This document shows, piece after piece, positions 60,869-64,000 of a DNA stretch of 64,000 bases. The stretch's first letter is position 1. Every line of letters starts with the position of its first letter. Location of the stretch: assembly GCF_964340395.1 (NCBI RefSeq), contig NC_135550.1:28244176-28308175 (forward strand). The letters run 5' to 3'. The notes below the pieces were generated by a model. It was given only the letters and a program-made list of their open reading frames with translations, was not told the DNA's origin and ran no database searches. The translations under genes and the position numbers were made by a program. Source of the DNA: Glandiceps talaboti. Its lineage: Eukaryota; Hemichordata; Enteropneusta; Spengelidae.

Positions 60869-62403
60869 CTATTGTTTTAAGATTTCTTTCAGGGCATTAC
60901 TGCCAGATACAGGTGTCGACTGTCCTGAGTTGGAAGCACTGCCACTTTTGTCTCCACTATCTACTATTGGCATGGGTGTAAACGTAGGCAGAGTTGCTAC
61001 GACTGGTTTCATCAGAATGTGAGAAGTGCTATCCCCTCCTGGCTTGGCACCAATCATTGGTGTGTGAGGACTAAGAGGCGGGGCTGTAAATGGATTGAAT
61101 GATGGCCTGGTAGATTGTATCTTCTCTTTTGTCATCTCCTCAACAGGCATCTTGACCACAGCATTTGGTGTTGACTCAAATTTGAGGAAACTCACGAATG
61201 ACTCAGTAAAAGACTAAAAAGAACATAATACAGAAAACATTTCATGAAGTGTTACCATTATATGTAATAAGAGTTGTGGACATCAGTCAATGATAAGATT
61301 CTGATGATAACAGTTTTTCATTTTAGGTCTTGGCAACCTCATCAACAACATTTCCTATTTCTATTAATTTTTCATGTCTAGAGGTAAACTGATATCTCAA
61401 AAGTTCTCAAAGTGATTCTGATGCACTCCTTACAGCACAGCGTTCCTAGCCTTCTTTGCACAAGGACCCCATCAGGCCTGCTAATTACTAAATGGGTAGA
61501 CAAGACGTTTGGCATTCTTAGAAGAAGCAGTAGTAGTTGAAGCGCCAGATTTAAAATATAGACAGAAAGGTTGATATTATTATTACACTGACAACATTTG
61601 ATGGCTTCTTCTGGTACTACTACTCAAATATTCATCCTTGCTATCTTAAAATAAATCAACATTTATTGATAATATAGTCTTACCGAGTCTAATGGTTTGG
61701 TTCTGACAGGTGAAGAAGGTGGAGTTGGGCTAAGAGTCAGCCATCCTCTAAGCCATCCACCAGAAGATATCAAACCAACCTAAAATATCAAAAAAAAGTA
61801 ATTAAAATATGTTAATTCTTGGTATCAAAATTTTCATTCATTTATTTATACTTTTACTAGGATATGATTTTGACATTTTTAGTAGTGTTTAATTCCACAT
61901 TTCCATTCAGATATCCAGTGCTTATTGAAACCTTTGAAAGAAGTATGAGTTAGGTGGCATTCATATCTGTGACAAGCATGTTGTATAGACATCTTTACAA
62001 GTCAGAAAGTATCTAGAAAGTCCACATAATTGCACATTATATGCAGTCATTATTGTGGAGTCATGATTGGTGAATGGTTAGAGTGACCAGCTTGGAATCT
62101 GCAGGTTGCAGGTTCGAGCCCCATCACTGCCATTTGTTTCTGAGTTGCTAAGTCCTTGGGCAAGATTTGAACAATGATTGTACCTCAGTCCACCCAGCTG
62201 TATAAATGGGTACCTGGTAGGATAGAGGTTGCAATGTGAATGCTTTAATCATATGGGCTTATAAAGGCTGCAGTGGATTGTATGCTACCAGGGAGTTGAG
62301 GAAGCATAAAGGGCCATTGTGCCGATATAGATCTGAGCCTAGGGGTAATAATTGTAAAGCGCTTTGAGCAGAGTGGGAAAGCACTCTATAAATTAAAAAC
62401 TAC

Positions 62404-62436
<33 letters not shown>

Positions 62437-63925
62437 CATATCAGATACTCACTTTTTCCATTTCATCATGGTCAAAGTTAAGTACACGGCTGATAAGTCT
62501 TAGGACTTCTGTCTGTTTTCCTTTTGGTGTACTAAAGTATCCAACAAGCAAGTTTTTCACAAGAGGTCTGATAAAATAGAAGAAATTAATTAATTTATGT
62601 CATAAGGAAATGTGATCTGCCAGAGTTTGGAAGATAGGAAATTAGAATTATTTGATGATCTATGGCGAACAATGCATGAAACTACATTTGATATACCAAT
62701 AATAATATTGACTACAACGAAGATACCATGACATGATAAATAAAGAAACATGAGAATATTATTGCTGACAGTTGATCGTTTGCTGTTCTTTTTCATTATC
62801 AAGAGACCATATCAACTTCAGGGTGGTATACCAATTACCCTGTATGTGAAGCATAATTGATACAATACTACAGCAGACATGTTTATCAATCACTGAGGCT
62901 GAATGGAGCATGAGTGTGAGAGTATTCAGCAAAGATGCATCCCTTTACTTTACACATTATACTATCTCAAGATTTGACACTAAACCAAAAGTAAATATAC
63001 CATAGATGAAATGAGGGTAAGTCAATTTTGGACACTGAAATCAAGAACAGATGTACTGAAAACACTTACTTGTCAACCTTACTGTCACCATTGTTCTCAT
63101 AACGTTCTAGTTTAGTATGAATTGTTTGCATCTCTTCCTCTCTCTTGGACACTATTCAAAACAAGGAGTAATTAATATGGATTAACCTCAAATATTTCAC
63201 TATGAATTGTTGAGATGATTTGAGATGACACAGTGGGAAGCTAAATAAGCTTAAAATGCAGAATATTAATGAATATGTCTATGTACAATGTACTTCTGAA
63301 CTCTTTAAAGCTCTTTTCTAAGTTACACTATATCATATGTTCAGATTGGTTTGAAAATAGGTCTCTACAGCCCTATAACAAACTATATCTTCAAATAACA
63401 TAACAGAATATATAAACAATGTCATTTCAGTAAATGTTATCGGACAAAGCATGTTTTCATGAAATATTGGAGTATACATGTATGACCCAAAATGGTACTT
63501 TACCTTCATTTTTAAGTCTTCTGATTGTGTCATCTTTCTTGTCAAGTTGCTCTGTTAATCTTGAAGCACTGTCTAAGGCTTCTGTGGCAGCATTCAAACG
63601 TGCCTGCACAAAAACAAAATCAATGTTTTAAACATGAAGGATTTTTACAAAGAAAACAATTAAGGATGTTTAAAATCAATCATGTGAATATCCTGTGCAC
63701 ATGATTCAAAGTATAATTTGTAAGTAACTTGCATAGTAAAAGACAAATTATGTATGGGCAATTGATTAATGTAGATGGCACAATTTTATTCACTTTATAT
63801 ACCAGTATACCACTGACTTACCTGCAAGTCAGCATTCTGTTGTTGATACTGGTCAACTCTTTGTTTACTTGTTTGGGCATCACGTTGATACCTTTCCATC
63901 TCAGTAGCATACATAGCTTGACTCT
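60869..63925 (-). CDS. TRIP11: TRIP11 / GMAP-210 golgin, 3' part (last six exons, 279 aa visible)
   Basis: Exons: 63822-63925, 63504-63603, 63070-63151, 62453-62567, 61684-61779, 60869-61213; the gene continues beyond the right edge. The first three are coiled coil (for example RYQRDAQTSKQRVDQYQQQN, LTEQLDKKDDTIRRLKNE). Then comes DKPLVKNLLVGYFSTPKG followed by EVLRLISRVLNF, the GRIP-related Arf-binding (GRAB) domain, matching human DKLLVKNL. The tail GDSTSHILMKPVVATLPTF and ALKEILKQ at the end match human GHLLLKPISDVLPTF and VLKDLLKQ. By family knowledge GMAP-210 tethers vesicles at the cis-Golgi, binds ARF1-GTP through GRAB and anchors IFT20. The match at the extreme C-terminus separates it from other golgins. 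Confidence 0.93.
62055..62436 (+). mobile_element. tRNA-derived SINE with ATT tail
   Basis: The head has an A-box-like TGGTTAGAGTG and a B box GGTTCGAGCCC about 30 nt apart, the internal Pol III promoter of tRNA-derived SINEs. The body includes GGGCAAGATTTGAACAATGA and GGTACCTGGTAGGATAGAGG. The tail has GTAAAGCGCTTTGAGCAGAG and CACTCTATAAATTA, a 3' motif shared by many SINEs and partner LINEs, then an ATT repeat (62403-62436). It lies antisense in a TRIP11 intron. Confidence 0.85.
62453..62567 (-). CDS. TRIP11: TRIP11 GRAB-domain exon
   Basis: Encodes PLVKNLLVGYFSTPKGKQ through VLNFDHDEMEK, the core of the Arf1-binding domain. The leading A completes a split lysine codon; it ends in phase 0 at GTGAGT. 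A SINE tail begins only about 17 nt into the following intron. Confidence 0.93.
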
Positions 63926-64000
63926 CTGTCAAAAACAAAGTATATATTGAAATAAATACCTGGTAAGATGATGTGTTTCCACAGAAACTGTCTAAACTCA

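Noticed and set aside
63940-64000. Possible further TRIP11 exon at the right edge
   Set aside because: A CAG/GTATTT donor is compatible in phase, but the translated piece is not coiled-coil-like and cannot be checked without sequence to the right.

Overview
This is a eukaryotic, AT-rich, intron-rich nuclear window from an animal. It has GT-AG introns of 0.3 to 14 kb, abundant microsatellites and minisatellites, a tRNA-derived SINE and a LINE 3' end. The protein sequences are bilaterian but not vertebrate. APLF and a recognisable ATP5MJ-like proteolipid suggest a slow-evolving invertebrate such as a hemichordate, cephalochordate or spiralian; the window alone does not decide which.

Four genes were reconstructed by splicing from sequence, all on the minus strand, head to tail. 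From the right edge leftwards: (1) the 3' part of TRIP11/GMAP-210, a cis-Golgi golgin (stop at 60869, continues past the right edge); (2) a 64-residue, three-coding-exon protein that looks like the 6.8 kDa mitochondrial ATP synthase proteolipid ATP5MJ (56979-58365); (3) APLF, a DNA end-joining scaffold and histone chaperone, ten coding exons, 615 residues (39577-54874); (4) AKT/protein kinase B, twelve coding exons, 471 residues (4415-31126). Every exon junction in these models was checked by hand for phase, and each model reads through to its stop in one frame.

The rest is non-coding. 1-1.5 kb is tandem repeats beyond the AKT 3' end. AKT introns carry 26-, 28- and 78-bp minisatellites, compound CA/TACA microsatellites and two copies of a short interspersed repeat. 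31-32 kb is the CpG-richer AKT promoter with a perfect CRE palindrome. 32-39 kb is intergenic and repeat-rich: poly-C ladder, diverged tandem duplication, 5'-truncated LINE, and composite elements built from about 110-bp and 85-bp repeats plus a microsatellite. It ends in three CTCF-like motifs spaced about 70 bp. The APLF introns hold a roughly 1.15-kb 46-bp minisatellite, a hairpin-forming interspersed repeat and an inverted copy of the composite element.

The genes do not form one pathway (growth signalling, DNA repair, ATP synthase, Golgi tethering). Three of them, AKT1, ATP5MJ and TRIP11, have human orthologues on chromosome 14q32, so the window probably preserves an old linkage group. 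The most unusual protein feature is an RG-rich segment in APLF. The most unusual non-coding feature is the composite repeat family, whose layout resembles Helentron-type non-autonomous elements.
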